Both the position numbers and the translations under genes were made by a program. The notes under the pieces were generated by a model, which made no database searches, was not told where the DNA came from, and saw only the letters and a program-made list of their open reading frames with translations. Source: Prosapia bicincta (taxonomy: Eukaryota > Arthropoda > Insecta > Hemiptera > Cercopidae). From it: 64,000 nt of DNA. Location of the stretch: NCBI GenBank assembly GCA_036971475.1, contig JBAIZL010000001.1:82165483-82229482 (forward strand), in the 5' to 3' direction. Numbering within the stretch: position 1 is the stretch's first letter; each line of letters begins with the position of its first letter. This document shows, one piece after another, positions 35,550 through 46,238 of this stretch.

Positions 35550-35650
35550 CGAACGTTATTTGTCGGTCGAGGGCGGAGAGGGGGCGGAGCTTACCTCACG
35601 CCTATATATAGCGACCGCGGAGAACGATTGGTATCATTCTAGTTTGTAAC
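35550..35650 (+). promoter_or_regulatory. Promoter-like block in PLE-F tail
   Basis: gagggggcggagcttacc is followed by ctcacgcctatatatagcg, a strong TATA box at about 35602-35610, and about 30 bp downstream tatcattctag gives a possible initiator. The same arrangement (ggggcgtggcgaag, gttaccg, tgcctatatatttg) lies at 52375-52425 in PLE-E. Each block lies about 80 bp before its ribozyme-like fold. Promoter function is inferred. Confidence 0.55.
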
Positions 35651-35682
35651 TTCTTGTGTGATAGATTGTGTTTTGTAACAAG

Positions 35683-35727
35683 ACCCTCTGATGATGATGA
35701 CATGGTCATCGAAATGTACATAAGGGT
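35683..35727 (+). ncRNA. Hammerhead-ribozyme-like motif (PLE-F)
   Basis: Stem I ACCCT (35683-35687) pairs with AGGGT (35723-35727). Core CTGATGA (35688-35694). One extra T (35695). Stem II GATGAC-ATG-GTCATC (35696-35710), six perfect pairs. GAA (35711-35713). Stem III ATGT/ACAT (35714-35721). Unpaired A at 35722 in the cleavage position. All three helices of a type I hammerhead are present; the extra nucleotide before stem II departs from the consensus, so activity is uncertain. Confidence 0.65.
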
Positions 35728-36113
35728 TTAATCTTAAGTAACTTGTCTTATTTGTTATTTTTGATTATTTTTCTGGTATTGGGGTTCTTTTCAATATTTT
35801 TATTGTAATATATTGTACCACTGTGCTCTTGATATTGTGTAATACCATACATTATTAAAAAAATTTTATTCAAAACTTCAATGATGCTATTAAAAATGTA
35901 CCTATACCAGGCTTGACTTACATAACCTGATGCACCTTTAACATTATCTTTTCCCATGCAACCTCTCCCCTCCCCCTAAACATGCAAATAAAACATTATA
36001 CCAAGCAGTATAGTATGGTTCAATCAAAAACCAATTAATTAGTATACACAATACTCAAGCATCTTATTAAACCTGTAAGAATCTGAATTAAGAGAAGAAA
36101 TAAATAATTTTAC

Positions 36114-36352
36114 ATTTATCATGGCATTTGATGTTATTCTGAAGAGTGTAGCTCTTTCATTGACAGCTTTAATCTTGGAAGAAACATCTGTGTCAAGTGT
36201 CTCTAGCTCAGAAAGTGATCTTTGAAGAGCAGCGCCATGCTTCGTGATTAGATCGTTACATGTTTGTAAGTTTTCCAGTTTTGCAGCCAACTCTTTTATA
36301 ACAATTGTCATCTCATTTTTATGGGAGGAGTCAAAATCTTCTTCCTCTTCTT
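36114..36352 (-). CDS. Osbp: Osbp exon 3 (linker after PH domain)
   Basis: Acceptor GTTTTAG before 36352 and donor GTAAAA after 36114. It takes one base from exon 2 and ends in phase 0. The peptide starts EEEEEDFDSSHKNEM and continues LAAKLENLQTCNDLITKHGA, LQRSLSELE and KIKAVNERATLFRITSNAM, ending MIN. It is highly similar to human OSBP in the segment with LSTCNDLIAKHG and NERATLFRITSNAMIN. This region links the PH domain to the coiled coil. Confidence 0.95.
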
Positions 36353-36805
36353 CTAAAACAAAATTGTCACTTTATAATATTTAACAAACTATAATTTCAA
36401 AATATTCTACATTCAGAAAATTGAAATACTGTATTTTACAAGTGCTGTAATGTATGCTAGTATACTAAAGTGCACATAAACTGTTCTAAATAAAATGCTT
36501 CTTAATGTTTACAGTAACTATTAACTTAAACCTAATTCTGATGTTTAACCTTTGTTCTTTTTAATAAAATGTTAGAAAAATTTGACGTTTTTTTTTTTAC
36601 AAAGTTTGTAAAAAGTTTGTGCATGTGTGTCGTGTTTGTTTGACAGTTCAACACAATCATTCTTGGCAGTAGAATATGATCATAAGAACAAATCTCAAAA
36701 TCCCATAATTCCTGAATTATATCTAAACCAACTTCTCTTATAACTATAATTCTTTTTGTGATTGTTAGTAAATTAGTTAGCATTTACTGATTAAAATGTA
36801 TGTAC
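36353..36805. other. Osbp intron 2
   Basis: 453-bp intron with canonical GT (36805-36804, minus) and AG (36354-36353, minus). The open frames within it are chance. Confidence 0.9.
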
Positions 36806-37011
36806 CAGATTCTATTGCACGAATGGCTTTTGCTTTGGCAAGCTCTAAGGCAGTAACCCATCTCTGTCGCTCGACTTCATTTACAGCTCTAATATGAAAT
36901 GCTTGTGTTCCTCCATTTGATATGACGAATGTACAAGAATCTTCTGTGTGAATCAATGCTCCATGAAGACTAATAGTTCCTCGACAAGTATGAGCCATTT
37001 CAGCCTGGTTC
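36806..37011 (-). CDS. Osbp: Osbp exon 2 (second half of PH domain)
   Basis: Acceptor CCTTTTTAG before 37011 and donor GTACAT after 36806. It receives two bases from exon 1 (CG+G = Arg) and leaves one. The peptide includes NQAEMAHTCRGTISLHGALI, DSCTFVISNGGTQAFHIRAV and EVERQRWVTALELAKAKAIR. This is the C-terminal half of the OSBP PH domain, including the conserved Trp of its last helix (RQRWVTALE). The PH domain binds PI4P and Arf1 at Golgi/ER contact sites in characterised OSBPs. Confidence 0.96.
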
Positions 37012-39064
37012 CTAAAAAGGAAAAGAAACTACAGTATAGAAGGATGCACAGTAAAAAATTATTTTCACTTCAAAAGAAAAAAAACAAAATACGCGTCTAT
37101 AATAAATACTGTTCAAGCCATATCATTGAATAATAATGTATAGGTGTATTTAGAACAAATGCTACAATAAATTCTGTATTAAAATCCATATAAAATTGTT
37201 TACTGCACTATAAACTATTACAAATATTTTATCAATTAAAGAGGATAATCACATAAATGCTGATTGTACTATGTATGGGAAACGTATGTAGTACAATTTC
37301 TTGCTAATTTTACCCCTTCCCCTCTTATATAAGTTACTCAAAAATACATTTTAAACAAGAATAAAAATATTTTAAATAAGAAAACCGAGCACATAGTGCT
37401 TTAAATTTGAAACTAGACAAACATAAACTGCATGCATAAGTGCACATGAAACCGTATAAAGTGAATGTTTCTTTATAAATCAGAACATTATTGTATAATA
37501 TATTCAGTTATTAAACAACCACTTTAAAACCTAACAACAAATTAACTGATAAACAAAGATATGACTTTACAAAGAAAATAATAACATTTTCTAACAGCAC
37601 AGAATGCAACAAGTGGCTACAAGATGTATAACCTAGTAATGCTATAATACTGTTAATGCACAAAACAACCTGGCCGAACAAATAATGCAGCGGAAGAAAG
37701 GACTAGGAGCAGTTTACATATTTTCCGTATACAATATTTACTCGGTCCTATAGTAGTGCTACTAGTATTCCCCTCTACACTCAGTCTAATAGTAGTTCTT
37801 ATATTTTCTGCACACAATATTTACTTAAGTCTTGTAGTAGATAACTACTGCTTGACTTCACCAATCGATTACTCTACTCTAGAAAACTTAGGTCTCTCCT
37901 TTTTTTAAAACAAAACCATTCTAACTTGATAATTTGTATATATATTATTATAGCTGAATAGTGAAGTTGTATAGCATAGTGTGGTGGAGAATTAAATGAT
38001 AGAAACACGTTTCAAAAAAAAAGGTTATGTCTGTATGGTGATTATTAACATACGTATTAATTATGGTTTGCAACATTTAAAATTATTTTTTATGGCGGAG
38101 GTGGAGTAATAGAAAGTTTTCACTGAATAAGTAGTTAAGAGTCTTAATGTGCACAAACTTTAAATTGGAGCAATAAATATATTGTGAATGATTTTGTTCA
38201 TTAAGATAACTAATATGTTTATAAAATTACTCAAATAAATATAATTAAGCAAGTAGGTGGGCTAGTAAAATTACAAAATCAAAACTTGACATTGTTGGAA
38301 AAATATTTCTCAAAACTACTCAAATGGCTCATTTTCACCCAAGCAAAAGATTAGGCAAATTCCTTTACATCTTTAGCCAGTGAATTACAACCAGTAAAAT
38401 ATTTCAAAAAAATTGGATTTGGTTTAAACATTTTTAAATACAATTGTTTTAAATAACTAATAATAAATGTATAAATAGTAGATGGTAAATGTTGAGATTT
38501 TATGAAAACATGGTGTTATAAAATAGAAAAATGTTACATTTAAAAAATTTTATCCTGTTATTAAACTAATTTTTTAAATTTTTAAAAATATTTATAAATT
38601 TATTTTACAAAACAAAATGTTTACACTTATGAAATTTTTTAAAACTATGTTAAGTTTTTCGTAGTCTGCTGCTATGTAAAGACTTCTGAATTAATATGAT
38701 AGTTTATATTGGATGTCTAAGAAGGATCCCTTTTTGCTCTATAATTGTAAAATATTTCACCTGCTTATAAAAAACGCTCTTGTTGTTAAGACTCGTATCC
38801 TCACTTTCATCACTGATAATTACAGGCCAACAAAAAAATTTTTACAACCTTTTCTTACAATAATATATGAATCCTATGTATTTCTGGGTGCCAAAACTGA
38901 ATCTGGTATCTGATTGTATGTATCAACCACAGTATAGAATACTTTTAGAATATTACACTGATTATGCTATAAAATAATTGGGAAAAGGGGAAATAGAGAA
39001 ATACATAAAAATTATACATTATTAAAATAATACTTTTTTATTAAATTGTTGGCTTCACATTACC
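37012..39064. other. Osbp intron 1, left part, no gene seen
   Basis: AT-rich intronic DNA; no transposon remnant or exon was recognised. Confidence 0.6.
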
Positions 39065-40054
39065 TAAAAACTTGTTTAAATGCATTCCAAGCCTCTTTTT
39101 CCATCATATTCATTTTTGTTTCAAAGGTAGAATCTAACATCCTTTTATGAATATCTGGTCCAACAAAAACACCTTCTTTTAATTTTGTTTCTCATAGATG
39201 GGGAAATTTTTCATTCAAATACTGGAAACATTCTCCATCTTTAGGCAGCGCTTTCACAACTGTTTCATTAAGCCTAACTTAGATGCGTAGAGGTGGAAGT
39301 TGGACCTTTTTTGAATCTACCAAAGTTTAGTACAAAATGTTCTTCTCGCCTGGCTTTTAAACCTTTCTTATGTGCCATTATTTTGTGGACCAATGTTTAT
39401 CTCTTGATCTACTGTCCCATTCACATATAAAACATGGAAACTTTGTAAATCCCTTTTGTTGACCAAGAAGGATGCAAAGAACTTTTAAATCTCCACAGAG
39501 AATCCAATTTTAAGCTGAATAGCTGATTTTCTGTAGAATCGTGTCAAGATTTTCATATGTTTCCTTCGTATGGGCTGAATGACCAATAGAAAGTGAAGCG
39601 TAAATGTTCCTGTTGTGTAAAAGTATAATTTTTATACCAGTTTTGATGATTCTATAAAAAACCTCCAATCATCCTTATTATACTCAATAACAAACTAGTT
39701 TATTAGGCCACCAATATCATGACAGAAGACCGAATCCCCTTCCTTCTTGAAAGATTGAGGAAACGGTTGATCTCTATACCTGTACTTGTAAATATATGTA
39801 CCAGGTGACAACAAATGTTTCTTTTTTAATTGGACTCTCCTTTAAGAGGAGCCAAGCAATTGTGCTTTTTTCTTCGTTATACCCAAATCTAGACAAACAA
39901 AACAAACCTTTTTGAGGACCCCAACTTTTCTCTTGATAACCAATTTTAACACCAATATATGCAAAGTACACTTTCATTGATGTGTTTTAATGACAAAACC
40001 ACCACATATGTAGCAAAATGTATTAGGAGAGTTTTTACAACCACAACTAGCCAT
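39065..40054 (-). pseudogene. Decayed Cys-rich repeat-family protein, unknown function
   Basis: The minus strand starts MASCGCKNSPNTFCYICGGF at 40054 (Cys pairs C-x-C and C-x2-C). It continues with frameshifts through IGYQEKSWGPQKGLFCL, LAPG- or LSPGTYIYKYRYRDQPF, a GDSVFCHDIGGLIN block, and MNMMEKEAW near 39110. I recall a recurrent multi-copy arthropod protein family with this block order (Cys-rich start, GDQDKSWAPH-like motif, DLVFC-DI-GL block). Its biochemical role is unknown to me; the copy number suggests a transposon origin. This copy has many stops and is dead. Confidence 0.6.
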
Positions 40055-40224
40055 ACTTAAAGCACATGCATCAAACACTGAAAAGTAAGGTTATGTTTAT
40101 TGAAATAAAACAATTATACAACTGTTATTGAAAAAAAAAACAACAGACAGAGAAAAAATAGTGTTTTATATTCCATTTACCAGTGCTACCAACCTAGTAA
40201 CATATGGTTTTTCTGCCGATTTAA

Positions 40225-41270
40225 CTATAATAAAATGCAACACCCGACAATGCAAAACACTCCTACATACACTAATAAAATACACCCAAAACTCCACTTC
40301 ACCTCAGAGATTGAAACCAACTGATCCCTAAACTTCCTCGACCTTACCATAACAAAAAGCCACACACAAAAAAACAGCTTCAACATTTACAGGAAACCCA
40401 CAACGACAGACACACTTATCCACAACACCTCAAACCACCCTATCCAACACAACACGCTGCCTTCAGATCCATGCTAGATAGACTTAAAGAAGTTCCAATG
40501 ACCCCAGAAAACATAAACAAAGAACCATTAAATATTTAGCATACTCAAATGGCTACAACAGGACAATAATAGGCAAACTATGGCACAATATACAAAAAAA
40601 AAAAAACACTAAAACTAACACTACAGAGAGGGGAAACAATACATCACAATACCATACATAAACAGAACATCAAATACAATAGCCTACAAATTTAAAAAAA
40701 ACAGGATACAAAATAGCATACAAAACTAATAACAATTTACAACACAAAATACAACACGACACCAACAACAAAGATAAACTACAAGCACCAACAGTATACA
40801 AATTAAACTGCAACGAGTGCAACAAATTCTACATTGAGCAAACAAGTTGCAGCTTCACACCAACTCGGCATTTTACAATCACGTAAAAGAAACAGGACAC
40901 AAATACACAGACATTTACCATAACCTAGAAATCTTACACATCAACATAAAGGACCATATCTCAACACACTAGAACAATATGTAACTTACAAACACACAAA
41001 ATACAAACATATTAAACGAACAAACCCAACACACATCACACATACTCTTTGATACTATCGAAAACCTGCCTTTAAAACCGTCACTCCTTAACATAACAAC
41101 TCCAAGCAGAAAACACTGATGAAGATCGCCACGGCTAGATCGAAAACATTCTGTCTCAGTAAGTTTTTACATTTACATAATTTAAAGTTCGGATACTCAT
41201 AAACTAATGTAAAAGTGATTAATTAAGTTTTACTTAACGTAATGGACTACAAAATTCAAGAGTATAATAA
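40225..41270 (+). mobile_element. PLE-D fragment: thumb, GIY-YIG remnant, tail
   Basis: A 5'-truncated and heavily decayed copy. Recognisable blocks are LNFLDLTIT and FNIYRKPTTTDTLIHNTSNH (RT thumb, about 40325-40440), KLNCNECNKFYIEQTSC (GIY-YIG remnant, about 40800-40850), and LPLKPS before the stop near 41118. The tail has a hammerhead-like fold (41111-41156) and then cattaatgtaatggactacaaaa-like sequence shared with 62215-62290 and 62395-62480. Confidence 0.8.
41111..41156 (+). ncRNA. Hammerhead-like motif (PLE-D, decayed)
   Basis: Core CTGATGA (41116-41122), extra A, helix GATC-GCCACGGCTA-GATC (41124-41141), GAA (41142-41144), weak stem III AAC/ATT, then C and TGTCT. Stem I partner upstream reads AAACA instead of AGACA. 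It is the same design as 62133-62178, with damage in stems I and III. Confidence 0.5.
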
Positions 41271-41696
41271 AATATAATACAAAACCGAAAAATTTAATTT
41301 ATTTCTTTTTAAATTGTGAAAAACTGGTGGTTGATACAGCAATTATATTATAATTTTCAGACTCAGCGCATCAACATACATAAGACAGAGGTAATTTTAT
41401 CAAATAAGTTTGTTCATCGTTGGCCAATGTAATAATCTCTCAAAATTTGAATTCAGGAAGTTCAATTTCCAACATTGTAATAAAAAAATCAAAGAACTCA
41501 AACTATTTTACTGGTATTGCAATGTAATTAAATATATATTTAGTACAATACTAATTCAAATAATTTAATAAAAAAGAAACACAATTTTCTATACACTATA
41601 ACAGAGGTTTCCAAACTTTTTGGTACCACACCCCTCCTCTTGAAATCAAATTCTCCCACAGCCCCCTCCAATATAGATTATAGATAAATGGTGTAT

Positions 41697-41703
<7 letters not shown>

Positions 41704-41773
<70 letters not shown>
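41704..41773. repeat. (TA)n microsatellite
   Basis: A 70-bp TA run at the left side of the nested PLE sequence. Confidence 0.97.
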
Positions 41774-41775
<2 letters not shown>

Positions 41776-42110
41776 TTAGTTTTGGTTGGTAAAGATTATT
41801 TAGATTTTTTGGACTAGGAGACAGACAGACTTACCTTGGTAAGAGTCCACTCTGTAGTCTTGAAAAAGAAACACATAAAAGCACTCGTTGGTTAAGTAAT
41901 TTACCCTAATTTTAAAAATACTTAACGAAGTGAATATGTAATTGCTTGCTTGCTGACGCATTTCCTTTTACGAAGCTAACCCTCTACTGACTCGTAAAAG
42001 GAACGAATGTTTTGAAACGCGTTAGAAAGTAAGCAATTAAGTATTCACTTGGTTAAGTATTTTTAAAATTAGTTTAATCAGTGAATTTAAGATGATTACA
42101 TCAATCAACT
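41774..42110. repeat. PLE termini: A/D-like tail and inverted pair
   Basis: 41774-41885 is the aggttagtt...ttggactaggagac...ttacct unit seen in PLE-A tails (4447, 7214), here diverged. 41910-41987 and 41997-42076 form an imperfect inverted repeat (left ttttaaaaatacttaacgaa and gacgcatttccttttacg; right cgtaaaaggaacgaatg and cttggttaagtatttttaaa). The right arm continues tttaatcagtgaatttaaga, as in the PLE-D copy at 50090-50210. Confidence 0.75.
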
Positions 42111-42203
42111 CCATATTTAATTTATCTTATTATTTTCCAACCGGTTTCACGCTCCGCCCTTACTTGCCTTTATGCCCCCAGTTTGGGAACTTATGCACTA
42201 AAA

Positions 42204-43176
42204 CTACCTATTAGCTAATTATACTAATTATTAAAACTAAGACTAATATATCTAAAATCCTCTACCAGATGGTGGAGATTAATTTCTACCAAATAATATA
42301 AAAACTAAGTAGTAATGGGCTTACTGCTGAGAGCTAGCTTTAAGGCATAACTAATACGGAAATACATCTTCAGTATCATAAAAATTATGCTGCCAGTGTG
42401 ATTAACAAGTTAGAATAAATGATTATTAAGTATAACATCTTCGGCTCATGGTTCAAATAGATATTTCTACATCACTGACCAAGAATATCATTGCCATATT
42501 ACACAATAGGTATCATATTATAATAATATATGATTTAGCAAAATCCTGTCAGTCTAAACTAATTGACTGATTATGATTATAGAAAATGTGGATAAAACTT
42601 TATTTTCTTATATGTTTTCACCAATTTATTGTCAAAAAAAAACAATATTGTACAATATTAAATCTATTATGACTTATTATTGCACTAATATCATATGACA
42701 CTAAATAACACTGAAGTACAAATACTTCATTTAAATTCACTGATTTATTGTTTCTCGACAAATATCACAGGTTTTAGCCACACGAGGTTTGCATAGTTTT
42801 GTACGAGGTCATTTTGTCGTACAGACACAGCCCTAAAACTCATGAAATTTTCAACTATATTGTAAATAACTGATACACCCTTTGCTATATAATCCACTTT
42901 TAATCAAACTAAACCGTTATGTACAATTCCCTACCGCAAATAGGATCTTTCAAAGGTTACTAAAAAAAAAGATAATAATTTTAAGGAGTTAGACCACCCT
43001 TATTATGAACTTTTACTTGGTTTTTTGGGTGGGTCAAATTTTGTCTTTCTTCAAGACAAAAATCTTTTAAATTCATTGTCACGGCAAAAAAAATAGATTT
43101 AAAAAGTTCATTTATATGTTTGTGCAGATTCAATAAATACAAGAAGTGTGAGAGGTGTACACTCACAAAATTTTTT
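42204..43176. other. Osbp intron 1, no feature seen
   Basis: No exon or element recognised. Confidence 0.55.
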
Positions 43177-43443
43177 GTTGAACAAAAACTCGGTTGACAC
43201 GTGAGTCAAGAAACATTGATTTATTAAAAATTTGTTTACATTTCGACGACTAAATTGTTGTCCTCATTCAAGCCCGACCTCCTCCTGAATGAGGATGGCA
43301 ATTTAGTCGTCAAAATGTAGCCGAGTTAGTACAGAGGAGGAGATCAGGCCTGAATGAAGGCGACAATTTAGTCATTGAAATGTAGCTGGATTTTTAATAA
43401 ATCAATATTTCATGACTCATGTATCAACCGAGTTTTTGTTCAA
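43177..43443. repeat. PLE-type terminal inverted repeat
   Basis: gttgaacaaaaactcggttg at 43177 is complemented by caaccgagtttttgttcaac ending at 43443. Inside the arms are three variants of a ribozyme-like word: gaatgagg(ac/at) ... aatttagtcgtc(g/a)aaatgta on the plus strand at 43285-43320 and 43352-43385, and on the minus strand at 43275-43248. No coding sequence. It is probably a small terminal-repeat-only PLE derivative. Confidence 0.6.
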
Positions 43444-43784
43444 CAAATACAAAGAACATGATTCTCCTTCCTTCCTAATTCACACTTTCCCTTGTTGCTA
43501 CAAAAGGTTCAAAATAATAAAAGGTTAACAGAAGAATTATCGATTAATTAGCTGAGAAATTGCATACATTATGCTTTAACAAAGAAATAAAACATTAAAG
43601 AAATATATACTTGTTTGAATTAATTAACTGGTAATTTTTTGTCTTATCTATAAAGATACTTTCATGACTGTTAATTCATGTGTCAAAAGCCACCGTTTTG
43701 GCTACCACTGAATTAATAATATATAATTCACAGTTATAAATTACTGAAACAATTTTAACTTTATGACTTTAATTCTTGATTGAT

Positions 43785-43885
43785 ATAACTCTGAAGACAG
43801 TTATTTGGTAATCAAAATGTACATTAGGTTATAATAAAAATATTTGTGGTTAGAGGTTTTTGAGTATTATTTAATTATCTATCCA
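43785..43885 (+). repeat. Diverged PLE-E-type tail
   Basis: ctctgaagacagttatttgg, aatcaaaatgtacattagg and atttgtggttagaggttttt match the order of words in the PLE-E tail at 52460-52540 (CTGAAGA, helix, (G/A)AAATGTACAT, tttgtggtttagagg). The helix is poor and GAAA is AAAA. Confidence 0.65.
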
Positions 43886-44746
43886 ACAGCTCATTTCAGG
43901 TAAATAGACATTTATAGCTATGTTCAAGATATGTCCACTTACACTAGATTTACCTGGCGAAATTTAATGATTCAAATGTTTTTTAAACCTTGTTATTTTC
44001 ATTCTCCGAGCTCGCCCATTGTATAACTTATCTAAGGTTTTTAATTTAATATTATAAATTCATGATTTCCACAACATCAGAATTGAACTTTATTTTTTGT
44101 GTACGTAATAAGGTTTAAAAATGTTACCTGTTAATATGAAACTTCCTGGAAGAAAAAGGGAATTTTCAACACTCTTTGAAGCAAACTACTGAAAGTAACT
44201 AATTTATTGATCATAACAATAGTCAGAATTACTCAATTTGAATCTATTTTTATTAGTGGGTTATCTGTGAATATTAAACTCAATTCTCAAGTTACTTAGG
44301 TAAATAATATATCTGAAAATGCTAACCTGTAGCTTTCTTTTTTTACTGGGTATATTTTTTGACTTGTTTATTCTTATTCTGGCTTTAAAGCACTCTTTAT
44401 ATTGGAAATTTTTAATCAAAAGTAACAAAAATAAGGTCCATACATCTTAACCAAATAATATGCTATACAAATATTTTGCTTTTAATTCTATTTCATATTT
44501 TCTCGAATTAGTTAAGAATAAAACGAAAAAAATAATTTACTATTGTTATTCTATCAGTCTGCTGGCAATACTCATTGTGAAACTGAAATGAAATTTTAGT
44601 AAAGCAAAGCTCATTAGGCTTTATAAGTTCATTGGCTTTTAGAGGCTAGGCATTAACCTGATGTTTTAAATCAAATGATAATTTAAATAATTATTTCTTG
44701 TATTGTCATGCTTGAGAAATGTCTATTTTTGGTTCTCAGTAGTTTT
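43886..44746. other. Osbp intron 1, no feature seen
   Basis: AT-rich sequence without recognisable content. Confidence 0.55.
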
Positions 44747-44882
44747 ACATCTTTGAGTGTATCAACTAAATTAATTAATTACATCTTTGAGTGAATCAAC
44801 TAAATTAATTAATTACATCTTTGAGTGAATCAACTAAATTAATTAATTACATCTTTGAGTGAATCAACTAAATCAATGAATT
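44747..44882. repeat. 34-bp minisatellite, four copies
   Basis: acatctttgagtgaatcaac plus taaattaattaatt is repeated four times head to tail with two to three substitutions. Confidence 0.96.
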
Positions 44883-45001
44883 ATTTTTTAACAAACTTGG
44901 AGGAGTGGGTTTAGGTTATATTTCATTCATCAGGAAGATTCCAAATGGGAATTGCATAAAAAGACATGTAATGAAAATTAGGTCATTACTTCTAAACATT
45001 A

Positions 45002-46238
45002 CTGTAGAACTCCACTTAACTGGTGTGATCGGGACCAGGACTTGGCTGGTTTGGTGTTTGGCAGGTTGATTTGAGGTTCCCATGAAAAATGTGCCAATCA
45101 AAAAAAATTCAACATAATTCATCAGGTATTGTGATTAAAAAATAATAAAACATTATAGCAAATGAATTATTGTATACTGTACAGTGTACATGTATAACAA
45201 AAACAACAAAATTACAAAGCTACATTGACTTTTATGTACATACTGTACTGTAACATTCTTTGAAAAAATCTGTTTTTGTTCCTTAACTTGAACATATTTT
45301 TGAAAACTACCTCCTTGTTCCACATAGTGAAAGTTTACCATGTTCAATAGCATTGAATTTTACTCAACTTATTGTAATAAGTTTCCCTTGGTGTGACCTA
45401 TTTCTTGAGAGTTCTATAAATATGTCTTTTTGATACTGTCTTTGCATTCGCAGCCAGCTCTGTTGGCGATACTAATTAAGTATTTCATAACCTGTAAAAA
45501 ACGTTTTCAATTCCTTTTAAACTTTTTTTGTGATCCACTCCTCCACATTCTAAAACTGAATTTGGTTCCTACCTAACAACTGCAGACTATGAAGATGGTT
45601 TGATTTTAGATTTCTTCAATCTCTAAATCGTTGTTACTTTTTACCAAAATTTCTACAACCATGTGAAATTTTTCTACCTGCTTTCTCAATGATAGAAGAG
45701 GAAATTTCACAAAAGTACTGCCTAACATAAAAATTATATCCTTAGTGTTTATCCAATTTATTTTCTCAAGGGGTGTCAAGTTTTTACCGTTGTACCAAGG
45801 TAGACTATCAGAAAGAATCTTATATCTGTAGTTTCTTTTTAAAACTCTTATCAAATTTTCTACAGGCTGCTTCAAGATGGTAACATCAGGAGACAAAACC
45901 ATTATTTTTATAAAATCCACATCAGTTAAGCAGTAGGTATGTTGGAGTGTTGTTGAAAAGGTCTTCTTTCAGTGGTAAATATTTGCTCATAGTGTGCCTC
46001 CACATGCTCCAAATTGAACTGTTCTTCAAATAAATTGGAGTCAATGTAATAAATTTCAGTATTATATAATAAAAAAGGCACATAAACTGATGATAACCTT
46101 GTTTGTATGACGTCACAACTGACAAGGAGAAGAGACTGTCTATTAGAGTCACATTTGTGAGGTCCATTCAGTATTAAATGATAGACTAGATAATCAAAGA
46201 ACCGGTTAAACTAAGGCTAGTTAAGAGAGATTATACTG
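45002..46238 (-). mobile_element. pogo/jerky-like DNA transposon, decayed
   Basis: The left end (tgtagaactccacttaactgg) and the right end (taactaagg-like, ttaagagagattatactg) share an imperfect inverted terminal repeat containing CTTAACT. The left end is next to TA. The inside encodes a decayed DDE transposase on the minus strand. Length is about 1.24 kb. Confidence 0.65.
45606..45920 (-). pseudogene. DDE transposase fragment (pogo/jerky type)
   Basis: The 104-residue frame has VLSPDVTILKQPVENLIRVL, corresponding to the (F/L)(P/S)P(N/D)VTSL-QP-DQGVI block near the third catalytic residue. RNYRYKILSDSLPW follows. Gln-Pro is kept, but the usual DQG is lost. Upstream parts on the minus strand up to 46167 are only partly open. 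Not functional. Confidence 0.65.

Larger units (their letters stand above)
35210..35835 (+). mobile_element. PLE-F: inverted tail, C-terminal codons, promoter, ribozyme-like tail
   Basis: The plus-strand tail 35735-35815 (acttgtcttatttgttattt, ggtattggggttcttttc) is present as its reverse complement at 35220-35290. Between them lie the last codons of a PLE protein (NADKGPIPYSPLYTLLK, about 35370-35420; PLE-E has NCDKGPIPKSQLYSLIRR), a GC-rich promoter-like block and a hammerhead-like fold. The RT and most of the GIY-YIG domain are missing. The element is thus a compact terminal pair. Confidence 0.8.
41602..42195. mobile_element. hAT-type non-autonomous element with nested PLE
   Basis: The left end CAGAGGTTTCCAAACTTTTT and right end CAGTTTGGGAACTTATG are hAT-style terminal repeats. 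They are flanked by 8-bp target duplications differing at one position (cactataa at 41594-41601, cactaaaa at 42196-42203). The interior (cacccctcctcttgaaatc on the left, ctccgcccttacttgcc on the right) is split by about 400 bp of (TA)n plus PLE terminal sequence (41700-42110). No transposase is present. Confidence 0.75.
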
